Below, piece after piece: positions 33,950 through 43,238 of a DNA stretch of 64,000 nt. The position numbers were made by a program, and so were the translations under genes. Location of the stretch: the NCBI GenBank assembly GCA_002408085.1, contig DHQL01000009.1:333380-397379 (forward strand), written 5' to 3'. Under the pieces are notes generated by a model, which saw nothing but the letters and a program-made list of their open reading frames with translations, did no database searches and was not told where the DNA came from. This DNA is from Spirochaeta sp. UBA5339 (GTDB taxonomy: Bacteria; Spirochaetota; Spirochaetia; DSM-2461). Position 1 is the stretch's first letter. Each line of letters begins with the position of its first letter.

Positions 33950-36427
33950 TTAGTAGGAGATAAAGCTGTCCACCCTCCGGTAGGCCTTGTTCACCTTCCC
34001 CCACTGGTCGCTGCTCATCTCTTCTGATACCTGGTCCGCCAGCACCTCAAGGGCCGCCAGGGACTCATTTACCGCATTGGTAAAGTTGCCCAGAGATTTG
34101 AACCAGTAGTGTCCCTCACCGTCGGTCTGCAGGGCGATAATGCCGTAGCTGGACTTCTTTCTCTTCCCCGATGAGGATATCTTCAGAAGCAGGGGCATAT
34201 AGTCCGCCAGCTCCTTCATATGCTGCTCGTTTTCGGCGTTGTAGTTCTTGCCGGGAACCCCGGTCAGAATATCCTTTTTGGGGTTCAGGGTGGTGATAAT
34301 CTTGAACATCATTCCAAGGGGAAGTCCGGTCAGGATCTCCTTGCTCTCCCAGATCAGAATACCCTTCATGCCCTTGTAGTCGGGCCAGGCTTCGGGAGCC
34401 ATCTTCTTAAGCTCCTTCCAGGCGGAGCTCCAGTCCACCAGGGCCATCTTTTTCTTTCCCTTTTTGGGCTGAACCACGGGAAAGCTGGTCCTGCCGATGG
34501 TAATTTCGTTGGAAGTATCCCGTTTCTTCTTTTTGTCCTTCAGAACGCCCTGGGGTTCCAGCTGCAGTGCCAGATCCTTGCTTGTGCGGCTGATCAGCTG
34601 CCGTGTCATGGGGCTGACGGACCGGGCATAGGTCTGGCTGGTGCGGACAATCTCACCGGCCACAATAAAGGGGGGAGATTCGCGGAACATGGTGGAACCG
34701 GGATGGATCAGAATTCTGTCGGCGGTAAGGCTCTTGTAGCTGCCCCGTCCTGAGCGGACACAGACAAACTGTACCAGTCCCCGGGCACAGGCGCAAAGGT
34801 AGTCATCCAGGGAGCCTCCCTCGGAGATGGGGATGCCCATACCTCTAACTATGTCCTCAAGCTGTCCCTGAATATTTACAAGCTCCCGCATTGTGCGCTC
34901 TTCGAGATAGTAGCGCTTGCAGAAGCCCTCGGGGTTTTCGCTCTTAACAAAGTTGTCAAAGAGCCTCAGGTAGGCTACAAAGTCTCCTCTGGTATCCCTG
35001 AACTGGTGGTGCGCACGGCGTGCCTCCATCTCCTCTCCCTCGGGAAGGAGGTAGGGACTGTTGGTGCTGAGAAAGGAGGCTGCAATCAGGATCTCCCTGA
35101 TAATGTCCGGGTACTGCATAATGGCTTCCACAATCATCCTCGCGTGGCGGGGCATCAGGGGGAAGGGGGTCATCATCTTACCGATGGAGGTGAGCTTGTT
35201 GTTCTCATCCAGTGCGTCAAGAAGCTTCAGGGTTTCTACTGCTCCCTGTATTCCCTTACGGCCGGGAGGGGAGATAAAGTCGAAGCTCTGGAAGTCGCTG
35301 ATTCCCAGCTCCGCCATCCTGAGAACTACCTCGGCCAGGTCGGTTCGGTAGATCTCCTCCCTTGTAAAGAGGGGACGTCCGGAAAAGGAGTCCTTGGGGT
35401 AGAGGCGGTAGCAGCTTCCCGGCTGGGTACGTCCTGCACGTCCCCGTCTCTGGTTGGCAGAGGCCTGGGAGATCTCCGTCTCAATGAGTGAAGATGTGAA
35501 ACTCTTGGGGTTGTAGAAGTTCAGCTTGGCCAGGCCTGAATCGATAACCGTGGTGATACCGTCGATGGTAACCGAAGTCTCGGCGATATTAGTGGATACA
35601 ACAACCTTGGTCTTGCCGAAGGGTGTCTTTACAAAGATCCTCTCCTGCTCCTCCTTGCTGAGGCGCCCGTAGAGGGGGAGGAGGAAGAGTTTCTTGCGGA
35701 CCGATGAGAGGTTCAGGGCGGCCACTGTGTCCTTGATGATCTTCTCTCCCGAAAGGAAAATCAGGATGTCTCCCTTGCGGCGGTCCAGTACGGCCCGCTC
35801 AACGGTCTGAACGATCTTGGCTGTGAGCTGATCGTAGTCTCCCATGGCGGCGGGAGGGTCATAGACCATTGTTACCGGGAAGACCGGGGTCTCAATGCTG
35901 ACGATGGGAGCCCTGTCAAAGTACTCGGAAAAGACGGCGGCATTGATGGTGGCGGAGCTGATAATGACCTTGAAGTCCGGTCTCTGGAGCAGAATCTGCT
36001 TTAGTAGACCCAGGATAAAGTCGATGTTCAGGCTCCGCTCGTGGGCCTCGTCCACCATAATAACAGAGTACTGGTGGAGCATCGGGTCCGTCTTGATCTC
36101 CTGCAGAAGGGTTCCGTCGGTCATAATCTTCATGCGGGTTTCGGGGAGGGTGTTGTCCTCGAAGCGCATCTTGTACCCCACCATGCCGGGCACCTTGCTG
36201 CCGGTCTGCTTGGCGATAAAGTCACAGACCGAGAGGGTTGCGATCCGCCGGGGCTGGGTTACCCCGACCATTCCCCGGGAGGTGTATCCCGCCTCATGCA
36301 GAATCAGAGGAATCTGAGTGGTCTTTCCAGAACCCGTAGGGCTCTCCACGATAACGACCTGGTGTTCCTCCAGGCTCTTCAGGATACGGTCTTTTTCCCG
36401 GTATACCGGCAGATCTTTAAAATTCAA
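33950..36427 (-). CDS. DEAH-box ATP-dependent helicase (HrpA/HrpB-like)
   Basis: 825 residues. Motif I ESPTGSGKTTQIPLIL, motif II DEAHERSLNIDFILG, motif III SSATINAAVFSEYF, motif V/VI region TNIAETSVTIDG and QASANQRRGRAGRTQPGSCY: a complete DExH helicase core with the HA2 region after it. HrpA-type helicases work on RNA, including stalled ribosomes; HrpB is less clear. The C-terminal 200 residues (VDWSSAWKELKKMAPEAWPD) differ from E. coli HrpA, which is much longer (about 1300). The start is a TTG overlapping the hisS stop (TTGA), so translation is coupled to hisS. Confidence 0.9.
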   Translation of the reverse strand: MNFKDLPVYREKDRILKSLEEHQVVIVESPTGSGKTTQIPLILHEAGYTSRGMVGVTQPRRIATLSVCDFIAKQTGSKVPGMVGYKMRFEDNTLPETRMKIMTDGTLLQEIKTDPMLHQYSVIMVDEAHERSLNIDFILGLLKQILLQRPDFKVIISSATINAAVFSEYFDRAPIVSIETPVFPVTMVYDPPAAMGDYDQLTAKIVQTVERAVLDRRKGDILIFLSGEKIIKDTVAALNLSSVRKKLFLLPLYGRLSKEEQERIFVKTPFGKTKVVVSTNIAETSVTIDGITTVIDSGLAKLNFYNPKSFTSSLIETEISQASANQRRGRAGRTQPGSCYRLYPKDSFSGRPLFTREEIYRTDLAEVVLRMAELGISDFQSFDFISPPGRKGIQGAVETLKLLDALDENNKLTSIGKMMTPFPLMPRHARMIVEAIMQYPDIIREILIAASFLSTNSPYLLPEGEEMEARRAHHQFRDTRGDFVAYLRLFDNFVKSENPEGFCKRYYLEERTMRELVNIQGQLEDIVRGMGIPISEGGSLDDYLCACARGLVQFVCVRSGRGSYKSLTADRILIHPGSTMFRESPPFIVAGEIVRTSQTYARSVSPMTRQLISRTSKDLALQLEPQGVLKDKKKKRDTSNEITIGRTSFPVVQPKKGKKKMALVDWSSAWKELKKMAPEAWPDYKGMKGILIWESKEILTGLPLGMMFKIITTLNPKKDILTGVPGKNYNAENEQHMKELADYMPLLLKISSSGKRKKSSYGIIALQTDGEGHYWFKSLGNFTNAVNESLAALEVLADQVSEEMSSDQWGKVNKAYRRVDSFISY

Positions 36428-37731
36428 TCGATCAGCTCTCCTGCCTTTTTGATGGCGTCCGTGAGGGTGAGTCCGTCGAAGTTCTCTCTGGTGTTCATAT
36501 TTTTCAGATTCACAACCCCTGCTTCTACTTCATTGCTTCCGCAGATAATGGCCAGGGGGATTCCCTTGGCTTCGGCGAATTTGAACTGTGGGCCGAACTT
36601 CTTTGTTTCATGGTAGACTTCGCAGTTCAGTCCGGCTTCCCGGAAATCTTCAGCCAGCTTGTGGTAGTGTCCTACAAGGCTTCCATCCATATTGAGGATG
36701 ATTACATCGGTCTTGCTGCTCTTGTCGGAGGCATATCCCAGCTCTTCCAGTCCAGCCATCAGGCGGTCCAGGCCGATGGAGCTTCCCACACCGGGGAGGG
36801 ACTCCTTGGTGTAGAGGCCCGCCAGGTTGTTGTACCGTCCTCCCGAGCAGACAGAGCCGATGGAGGGGAGTTCATCCAGGAAGGTTTCGAAGACGATTCC
36901 CGTGTAGTAGTCGAGGCCTCTGGTGATGGAGGGATTCAGCTCGAAGGCGTCTTCCAGTCCAAGCTGAGTGATAAAGCCGTAGATCTCTCTCAGGCGCTGG
37001 GTGTCTTCAGCGGGGCCGCCGGCCAGTCTTTCGAGTTTGTCCAGGGTGGCTGTGAAGTTCTCTTCTTTTTTAATAAAGTCCAGGATCTTTTCTGCGCTCT
37101 CGGCGCTTGAAAGTTCGGTCAGCAGACGCAGAACCTCGTCCCGGCCGATCTTGGCCAGCTTGTCCACGGTTCTCAGAACCTCTTCGCTCTGCTCTCTGAC
37201 CCCAAGGGCATCCAGGAAGCGGTTGAAGATTCCTCTGTGGTTCAGGTGGATGGTACATCCGGGCACATTAAGGGCCTTCAGGGAACGGCGCATCATCATC
37301 AGAATCTCAAAGTCCGCGGAGGCGCAGTCGGTTCCGACGATGTCGAAGTCACACTGTGTAAACTCTCTGTACCGGCCCTTCTGGGTGTTCTCACCCCGCC
37401 ATACCTTGTTGATATGGTAGCGCTTGAAGGGGAGGTAGAGGTCGCTGCGGTTCTTTGCCATATAACGGGCAAAGGGAATGGTCAGGTCGAAGCGGAGGGC
37501 GACGTCACGCTTTCCGTTGTCGAAGAAGCGGTACATCTGCTTGTCGGTCTCACCGCTTCCCTTTCCCAGAAGGACTTCGGTGTACTCCAGTACAGGTGTA
37601 TCGATGGGCACGAAACCGTAGCCCTCAAATGTATCTTCCAGCAGGCGGATAACCCGCTTTCTCTCAATTTCAGTGGCAGGAAGAAAATCTCTGAATCCCT
37701 TCAGGATTTTCGGTTCAATAATCTTACTCAT
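36424..37731 (-). CDS. hisS: histidyl-tRNA synthetase
   Basis: 435 residues from ATG 37731; a longer frame to 37812 would run into the MFS gene. Class II signatures: KILKGFRDFLPATEIERKRV (N-terminus and motif 1), FDLTIPFARYMAKN and WRGENTQKGRYREFTQCDFD (motif 2), ITRGLDYYTGIVFETFLDEL (His-specific motif), GIGLDR-like GSSIGLDRLMAGLEELGY (motif 3), then the anticodon-binding domain. No clear ribosome site (AGGG only 3 bases off). TTGAAA and CAATAT boxes 17 bases apart end 6 bases before the ATG, suggesting a leaderless transcript. The DEAH helicase gene overlaps its stop. Confidence 0.96.
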   Translation of the reverse strand: MSKIIEPKILKGFRDFLPATEIERKRVIRLLEDTFEGYGFVPIDTPVLEYTEVLLGKGSGETDKQMYRFFDNGKRDVALRFDLTIPFARYMAKNRSDLYLPFKRYHINKVWRGENTQKGRYREFTQCDFDIVGTDCASADFEILMMMRRSLKALNVPGCTIHLNHRGIFNRFLDALGVREQSEEVLRTVDKLAKIGRDEVLRLLTELSSAESAEKILDFIKKEENFTATLDKLERLAGGPAEDTQRLREIYGFITQLGLEDAFELNPSITRGLDYYTGIVFETFLDELPSIGSVCSGGRYNNLAGLYTKESLPGVGSSIGLDRLMAGLEELGYASDKSSKTDVIILNMDGSLVGHYHKLAEDFREAGLNCEVYHETKKFGPQFKFAEAKGIPLAIICGSNEVEAGVVNLKNMNTRENFDGLTLTDAIKKAGELID

Positions 37732-37737
37732 GACCCT

Positions 37738-37766
37738 ATATTGAACCGAAGAGGCGGGAATTTCAA
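37738..37766 (-). promoter_or_regulatory. candidate hisS promoter, leaderless spacing
   Basis: On the minus strand TTGAAA (37761-37766), 17 bases, CAATAT (37738-37743), 6 bases, ATG. The -35 box overlaps the stop region of the MFS gene. The -10 is weak (3 of 6), so read-through from the MFS gene remains possible. Confidence 0.35.
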
Positions 37767-38998
37767 GCCTCCGATTCAAGCTTCTCCGACCGGGCCTGTC
37801 TGCTTTCCACACCGATAGTTACAAGAACTCCCAGAAAGAGGAGGGGAATCACCGTAAAGGCGGCTCTCAGGCCGTAATGTTCACCTATCACTCCCATGAC
37901 CCAGACAATAAGTGAGAACCCTGGAATCCCCGCCACAGAGAGGAGGATGAAGAGCATTGTGGAGTCTCCACCGATGCGGTCGGCGGCATAGGACTGGATG
38001 GAGGGCCAGAAGCAGGCCACCGCCAGACCCGCCAGAAAGAGCTGCACCATAAGAGCGGGAAGAGAAGTGATGCCGAAGAAGCCCATGCTGAAGACCAGAC
38101 CCAGTGCGGCAGAGCTCAGAATCAGACGGGGCAGGTGGTGCTGGCGGATAAATCCGCTTCCAAGACGTCCTGCAATCATTCCCCCCGCAAATAGGGCGGT
38201 TCCCAGGGCGCCGGCCCGGGGCAGGGCGCCGTAGTGAAGCTGAATGTAGCTGGCGCTCCAGAAGGTATAGGCCGCCTCGGCTCCTCCTCCGCAGAGCATG
38301 GCCCCGCAGAATACCCAGAACCGTCTTTTTTTAAGCAGGCTTTTGGCATGGTGTATCGGATTTTCATTGTGGTTTTCCTGAATCTGCCCGGTTTTATGGG
38401 CATGACTACTGCCCAGCAGAAAGAAAAGGGAGGCAATGGTATAGAAAATGCCCAGACCGAAGAGTACGGCTCTCCAGTTGATGCTTCTTGAAAGGAGTTC
38501 TCCCACAGAAAGAACGGTGACAAGCACTCCCACCGAGAAAAAGGCATTCACAACATTGAGGTATCGTCCCGAATCACCGGGGTGGAGGTCCTGAACCAGG
38601 GGGTTGAGAAGGGCTTCCAGAAGTCCTCCCCCAACACCGACAAAGATCATTGCCGCCAGAATTACAGGGTATGAGGGTGCCCAGGAGTAGAGAAAGAGGC
38701 CCGCAGCCAGAAGGAAGCCTCCGCTGTTCAGCACCGCTGTCTTTCCAAAACGGGAGGCCGCCATGCCGCTGACAAGGAGTACAGCCACAAGAAGAAGGGT
38801 CCGGACCACCTCGATGCTGCCGCCCTCTGTCAGGCTGAGGTTCATCTCCTGCATCAGGGCCACCAGGCAGATGGGGGTGGCGATCATGCTGGAGGCATAG
38901 GTCATCATGCTGATCGAGCTTGCAAGGTCCATGGTTGTCATTTTCATATCTTTCATGAGCAAAGATTTTAACAGGGAATTTGAAAGCTGTGTTCTCAT
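37763..38998 (-). CDS. major facilitator superfamily transporter
   Basis: 411 residues with 12 predicted membrane segments. The loop between segments 2 and 3 has ASRFGKTAVLNSGG (MFS motif A form), and SGFIRQHHLPRLIL is its repeat in the second half. The first 20 residues include several possible Met starts; ATG 38998 is kept because AAGGAA lies about 9 bases before it. An acidic/basic tail (SRQARSEKLESEA) is cytoplasmic. Substrate cannot be told; sugar or drug efflux are both possible. hisS follows 31 bases downstream. Confidence 0.85.
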   Translation of the reverse strand: MRTQLSNSLLKSLLMKDMKMTTMDLASSISMMTYASSMIATPICLVALMQEMNLSLTEGGSIEVVRTLLLVAVLLVSGMAASRFGKTAVLNSGGFLLAAGLFLYSWAPSYPVILAAMIFVGVGGGLLEALLNPLVQDLHPGDSGRYLNVVNAFFSVGVLVTVLSVGELLSRSINWRAVLFGLGIFYTIASLFFLLGSSHAHKTGQIQENHNENPIHHAKSLLKKRRFWVFCGAMLCGGGAEAAYTFWSASYIQLHYGALPRAGALGTALFAGGMIAGRLGSGFIRQHHLPRLILSSAALGLVFSMGFFGITSLPALMVQLFLAGLAVACFWPSIQSYAADRIGGDSTMLFILLSVAGIPGFSLIVWVMGVIGEHYGLRAAFTVIPLLFLGVLVTIGVESRQARSEKLESEA

Positions 38999-39044
38999 AA
39001 CTTAAAATTCCTTTATCAAATCTTTATGTTTTCAAGGAGTCGAC

Positions 39045-39407
39045 ATGAAAAAAATCTTAATCTGTCTCGTTCTTATTTCTTTAGGTCTCGGTGCCCTGAG
39101 TGCCCAGGAACTGAATCTCGGCAGCTTCCCCCTTGGTGAGTGGCTGGACGACAACTATGATGCCTACTGGGTATTCGAGTCTGACAATATCTCCATCAAA
39201 CAGGACGGAGCCGTGGTTTATGACTTCAAGGGACTGGTATCAGACTTTAAGGTAAATCCCGGAATGGGCGAAATTACCATCTCCTTCCGCTGTGATGATG
39301 CGGGACGGACCTATGAGTTCGTCAACAAGATTGGAACCACAGACATTACAATGATGTTCGACAAGGACAATGGTCTGGATTACGAAGTGGTGATGAAACG
39401 CCAGTAA
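39045..39407 (+). CDS. small secreted protein of unknown function
   Basis: 120 residues. Signal peptide 1-21 (ILICLVLISLGLGALSA). The mature 99 residues are nearly all beta strands (DAYWVFESDNISIKQDGAVV, GEITISFRCDDAGRTYEFVN) and may form a small barrel or lipocalin-like fold. AAGGAG precedes the ATG. It is a single-gene unit, divergent from the MFS gene and ended by a strong terminator, which suggests abundant independent expression. No family recognised. Confidence 0.75.
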   Translation: MKKILICLVLISLGLGALSAQELNLGSFPLGEWLDDNYDAYWVFESDNISIKQDGAVVYDFKGLVSDFKVNPGMGEITISFRCDDAGRTYEFVNKIGTTDITMMFDKDNGLDYEVVMKRQ

Positions 39408-39430
39408 TTCTCTCTCTTTAAGAGAAGCAT

Positions 39431-39469
39431 AAGCCGGGCGGCCCTGAGAGGCTAACCCGGCTTTTTTTG
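39431..39469 (+). terminator. intrinsic terminator
   Basis: AAGCCGGG (39431-39438) pairs with CCCGGCTT (39456-39463), followed by T7. Ends the small secreted protein gene. Confidence 0.9.
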
Positions 39470-39556
39470 TGTCTGTCGGCGGTCCAGTGCGGCTTTCTCA
39501 GGTCAGTCAGTAACGGCTAGTCTGGAGTAAGCCGGCCCGGGCCGGTCGGCCCTGAA

Positions 39557-40756
39557 TCAGCCGTAAAGGGCCGCCAGGTCCTCAAAGGGCTCCAGGGCCC
39601 GGGGCAGCAGTCCGTTGGCCCAGGCCAGAAAGAGTCCGTAGTTCAGCACCGGCACCTCTGCCTCGGCAAAGGCGTCCAGACGTCCTGTCATCACCTTCTG
39701 GGTGGTCATGCAGCCCCCGCAGTGGATGATCATATCCCATTCGGCGGGATTTTCCGGCATCTTCCGGCTGTGGGAGAACTCCACTCTTGATGAAACCATC
39801 TGCCGGAAGAGGCGGGGAATCTTCACGGTGCCCAGGTCTTCGGCCTGCCGGTGGTGGGCGCAGGACTCCATAACAAGAACCCTTCCCTGCTCGGGGAAGT
39901 TCTTCAGGGCCTCAAGGCTTCTGATAAACTGGGCGGGATTTCCCTTTTTCCGGGCAAAGAGAAGGGAGAAGGAGGTCAGCATCTGATCCTCGGGGATATC
40001 GGCAGCCACCTTATGAAAGGCCTGGCTGTCGGTGATCACCAGGGAGGGTTTAATGCCCAGGTTGTGATAGAAGTGGTAGAGCTCCCTCTCCTTGACCATC
40101 AGAACGGCGCAGTCCCGGTCCAGGAGGTCCCGGATTGTCTCCACCTGGGGGAGGATCAGCCGTCCCGCCGGAGCGGCCAGGTCGATGGGGGTGACCAGCA
40201 GAACAAGATCCTGTTCCTTTACAAGCCCCTCCACCGGGGTCATCTCCTTCTCAAGTTCCTTTTCCAGGGCTTCCATCTTTTTAATCAGGGCTTCAGAGCT
40301 GCCGGGCTTGGTATTATCCAATGCGGTTCTGCGGTTTTCGGGAAAGAACTCCTTCTTTTCCGGGTCTGCCTGGCTGTCTGCAAAGCTGAGGACTCCCAGC
40401 CAGGGAAGCTTTTTCTCATCCAGCCAGTTCTTCAGCCTGCGCTCTTCATCGGTGGGTGCCGCATCAGAGGGACTGACAAAGAGGATCAGGTCGGCGCTCT
40501 GCATCCGCTCCCGGCTCTTCTGCACCCTCTGCTCTCCAAGGTCCCCCACATCATCAAGGCCCGCCGTATCGGTGACGGCGCACATCCCCAGTTTTCCCAG
40601 CTCAATCTTCCGGGTTACCGGGTCCGTGGTGGTTCCGGGAGTGTCTGAGGCGATGGCGATCTCCTTCTGAAAGAGATTGTTCATCAGGGATGATTTACCG
40701 GCATTCCTGTTTCCGGCAATTACTATTCTGTTCAGTTCCGCAAGGGGTGTGCTCAT
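39557..40756 (-). CDS. hydF: [FeFe]-hydrogenase maturation GTPase HydF
   Basis: 399 residues. Scaffold that holds the [2Fe] subcluster made by HydE/HydG and hands it to the hydrogenase. GTPase domain: P-loop GNRNAGKSS (15-23), DTPGTTTDPV (switch I), DTAGLDD (G3). The C-terminal cluster domain keeps Cys299 (ESCAHHRQ) and H345-C346-x2-C349 (IIHCGGCMT), the CxH...HCxxC set that binds the [4Fe-4S] cluster. It is the last gene of the hyd operon; its ATG overlaps the aspartase-like stop (ATGA) with AGGAAGAGG upstream. Confidence 0.96.
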   Translation of the reverse strand: MSTPLAELNRIVIAGNRNAGKSSLMNNLFQKEIAIASDTPGTTTDPVTRKIELGKLGMCAVTDTAGLDDVGDLGEQRVQKSRERMQSADLILFVSPSDAAPTDEERRLKNWLDEKKLPWLGVLSFADSQADPEKKEFFPENRRTALDNTKPGSSEALIKKMEALEKELEKEMTPVEGLVKEQDLVLLVTPIDLAAPAGRLILPQVETIRDLLDRDCAVLMVKERELYHFYHNLGIKPSLVITDSQAFHKVAADIPEDQMLTSFSLLFARKKGNPAQFIRSLEALKNFPEQGRVLVMESCAHHRQAEDLGTVKIPRLFRQMVSSRVEFSHSRKMPENPAEWDMIIHCGGCMTTQKVMTGRLDAFAEAEVPVLNYGLFLAWANGLLPRALEPFEDLAALYG

Positions 40757-42144
40757 CCTCTTCCTCCTGTTGTCAGCCTCTGCAGGCCGAAGCGTTCTTC
40801 CAGATCAGGCAGTTCAGCCAGAACCTTCAGGCCGCTCTCATTCCGCAGCCACCGGATCAGATCTTTTCTGTCTTTCAGACCCGCCGTTCTAATCCCGGGC
40901 AGGAGCTCCTTGATTGTCTCATAGCCCAGAATGTCCCGCAGGCTGTTGATCATGGCCGGTGAGTTTACAAGCTGTTTCTCCATTCTCTCCCGGTCGGGCT
41001 GCAGGGCGGGGAGAAGATGCTCCGATGAGGTCCTCAGAGCCTTTCCGAGGTTTTCGGAGATCCGGATCATATGCTCTGCCAGAAAGGGGAGGTAGGCGTT
41101 CAGCTGCAGCTGCCCCTCAGAGCTGTAACGACTTACCAGTTCGCTTGAAGACTGTACGTCCAGACTGAGGCCCCTGATCAGTTCGATCAGCACCGGATTG
41201 GACTTGGCGGGCATAATGGTGGAGCCGTACTGCATCTCACTCTGGGGGATCTCTCCCAGAAAGGATGACGAGTAGAGAAGGAGGTCTCCTGCCCACTTGG
41301 CAAGGTTGCCGGCGCAGAGCCCCAGGGCCCGGGCCGCTTCGGCCAGGGCGTCGGTATGGGCCACCTGGTCGCAGAGGTTCTGGCTCCGGCAGAGGGGGAG
41401 ACCCGTTATTCGGCGCAGCTCCTTCTCCGCGGCAAAGACATAGTCCATGGGGGCCGAGTAGCCTGTGCCCACGGCGGTGCCCCCCAGGGGAATCTGGCGC
41501 AGCCGCTCCTTCACCTTGTTGATCCGCCAACGGTCCCGTTCCACCGGGCCCGCCCAGGCGCCGAAGATCTGCCCCAGGGTCATAGGCAGGGCGTCCTGCA
41601 TCTCGGTGCGTCCGCAGATCAGCCACTCCTGATACTCCGTCTCCCGGGATACCAGCTCCTCCTGGAGCCTGATCACAGCCGCTTCCATCTCTTCCAGAAT
41701 CCGGAAGCTCATTACTATCACCGAAGTGGAGAATGTATCGTTGGTGGATTGGAACCGGGCCATATGGTCCAGGGGGGTGATTCGTGATCCTGTTTCAACG
41801 GTCGGCATCCCGGCGGCTCCTGTGCCGGCAGCTCCGGAGGCCGCCGCAAGCTTCGCTTCGGCCAGTGAGACCAGCACCTCACAGATATTCATATGCAGGC
41901 TGGTTCCGGCGCCCCCCTGCATCAGGGGCAGGGGGAACTGTTCGTCATGGTCCCCCCGGATCACCTGCTCTGCAGAGTCACAGAGAGCCTCAAAGTAATT
42001 CTCCGGGTAGAGGGAGGAGCTTGACTGCTGGGCCCGGATGGCGGCCAGCTTTACCTCGCCGTAGGCCCGGATCAGCTCCCTGGGGGTCTGTCCGGGGCCC
42101 AGAATCTTCAGAGCCTTCTCTGTCTCTGTGCCGTAGTGCTTCAC
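40753..42144 (-). CDS. aspartase/fumarase-superfamily lyase of the hydrogenase maturation operon
   Basis: 463 residues from the GTG at 42144, which overlaps the hydE stop (GTGA) and has GGAGG 7 bases upstream; a longer frame starting at 42261 lies inside hydE and is rejected. Superfamily regions: MQGGAGTSLHMNICEV (74-89), FQSTNDTFSTS (131-141), GRTEMQDALPMTLGQ (178-192) and the mobile loop GSTIMPAKSNP (307-317) with catalytic-type Ser308. The His of the usual GRTHxQDA is Glu181 here and GSS is GST, so it may not be a plain aspartase. Ammonia supply for the azadithiolate bridge is a possible role. A low-complexity Ala/Gly stretch lies at about 98-112. Confidence 0.88.
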   Translation of the reverse strand: MKHYGTETEKALKILGPGQTPRELIRAYGEVKLAAIRAQQSSSSLYPENYFEALCDSAEQVIRGDHDEQFPLPLMQGGAGTSLHMNICEVLVSLAEAKLAAASGAAGTGAAGMPTVETGSRITPLDHMARFQSTNDTFSTSVIVMSFRILEEMEAAVIRLQEELVSRETEYQEWLICGRTEMQDALPMTLGQIFGAWAGPVERDRWRINKVKERLRQIPLGGTAVGTGYSAPMDYVFAAEKELRRITGLPLCRSQNLCDQVAHTDALAEAARALGLCAGNLAKWAGDLLLYSSSFLGEIPQSEMQYGSTIMPAKSNPVLIELIRGLSLDVQSSSELVSRYSSEGQLQLNAYLPFLAEHMIRISENLGKALRTSSEHLLPALQPDRERMEKQLVNSPAMINSLRDILGYETIKELLPGIRTAGLKDRKDLIRWLRNESGLKVLAELPDLEERFGLQRLTTGGRG

Positions 42145-43223
42145 CGGACGCCTCCGGGGACCGGACTGTCTGCGCTGCCGGCCAACCTGACGGCGTCTCC
42201 CCGGCGGAAGGAGAGCTCCCGCTCCAGAGGCTTTACCCGCAGGGAGAGACAGGATATGCACTGAATGCCGCTCTCATCCAGGCAGATCTTACCGGGATAG
42301 AGTTCGTAGTCCTTCTTGAAGGTTACAGGGGTCAGGTTGGGCATCAGCACATTGGCTCCGGCGCTGATCATCCTCTCCCGGCCGTCGGGAACAAGGGAAC
42401 CCGCGGCGGTGGTTGCGGGTATATGGGCTTCCGGCAGGGCCAGGCGCAGCAGAGCCACTCCCCGGATGGACATCTCAATATCCTCCTGAGATGCTTCGGC
42501 CAGGGGTGTTTCGGGATGGGGGATAAAGGGGCCGATTCCCACCATATCCAGCCTCAATTGCTGTGCCAGAAGGATATTGTTCAGCCTGGTCTCATCACTC
42601 TCTCCGGGAAGACCCAGCATAAAGCCGCTTCCCGTCTGGAACCCGGCCTCCCTTATATATTCCAGGGCTTCTAGGCGCTTCTCCAGGGAGGAGCCGTTTC
42701 TCAGATATCTGTGGAGCTCGGGGTCCGAGGTCTCAAATCTAAGAAGATAGCGGTCGCCGCCGGCGCGTTTAAGGCTTCTGTACTGGTCAAGGCTTCTCAT
42801 TCCGCAGCTCAGGGTGACCGCAGCCTCTCCGCGGGTCATCTCTTTGATCCTCTCAATCAGGCGGCAGATCCGGTCAACGGGATACTCCGAGTCCTCTCCC
42901 CCCTGTATCACAAAGGTCCTCAGGCCGCGGTCAAAACCGGCACGGGCGGCTTCAAGGAGCATATCCTCGTCAATCCGGTAGCGCTGTACATTGCTGTTGT
43001 CATGGCGGATACCGCAGTAGAGGCAGTTGCTGCTGCAGTAGTTTGTATACTCCAGAAGCCCCCGCAAAAGAACATCCGGTCCGTGAACCGACCGGCAGCA
43101 CTCTCCGCCCATGCGGACAAGCTCTTCGGTGGGGGTGTTGTAGTAGTGGAGTCTGATCTCTTCGGGGCTTAAGGCCTTACCGGCCGGGGCGATCCCGCCG
43201 GCTGCTCTGTTTATTTCACTCAC
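42141..43223 (-). CDS. hydE: [FeFe]-hydrogenase maturation radical SAM enzyme HydE
   Basis: 360 residues, a full TIM barrel. The radical-SAM cluster motif is C63-x3-C67-x2-C70 in NYCSSNCLYCGIRHDN. A second motif C-x7-C-x2-C (ICLDESGIQCISC) near residue 320 could bind the accessory cluster found in some HydE proteins. HydE acts on the iron complex made by HydG to build the [2Fe] precursor. It lies 15 bases after hydG and overlaps the lyase gene by 4 bases. GGAG-type site (AAGCGGAGAAAACAG) precedes the ATG. Confidence 0.96.
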   Translation of the reverse strand: MSEINRAAGGIAPAGKALSPEEIRLHYYNTPTEELVRMGGECCRSVHGPDVLLRGLLEYTNYCSSNCLYCGIRHDNSNVQRYRIDEDMLLEAARAGFDRGLRTFVIQGGEDSEYPVDRICRLIERIKEMTRGEAAVTLSCGMRSLDQYRSLKRAGGDRYLLRFETSDPELHRYLRNGSSLEKRLEALEYIREAGFQTGSGFMLGLPGESDETRLNNILLAQQLRLDMVGIGPFIPHPETPLAEASQEDIEMSIRGVALLRLALPEAHIPATTAAGSLVPDGRERMISAGANVLMPNLTPVTFKKDYELYPGKICLDESGIQCISCLSLRVKPLERELSFRRGDAVRLAGSADSPVPGGVR

Positions 43224-43238
43224 TGTTTTCTCCGCTTC

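Noticed and set aside
42145..42261. N-terminal extension of the aspartase-like gene
   Set aside because: Lies wholly inside hydE, is Arg/Gly/Pro-rich, and the GTG at 42144 has a GGAGG site and a GTGA overlap.
41784..42674. Plus-strand open frame across the lyase/hydE junction
   Set aside because: Antisense to two well-supported overlapping genes; Arg/Pro/Ser-rich as expected for a GC-rich shadow frame.
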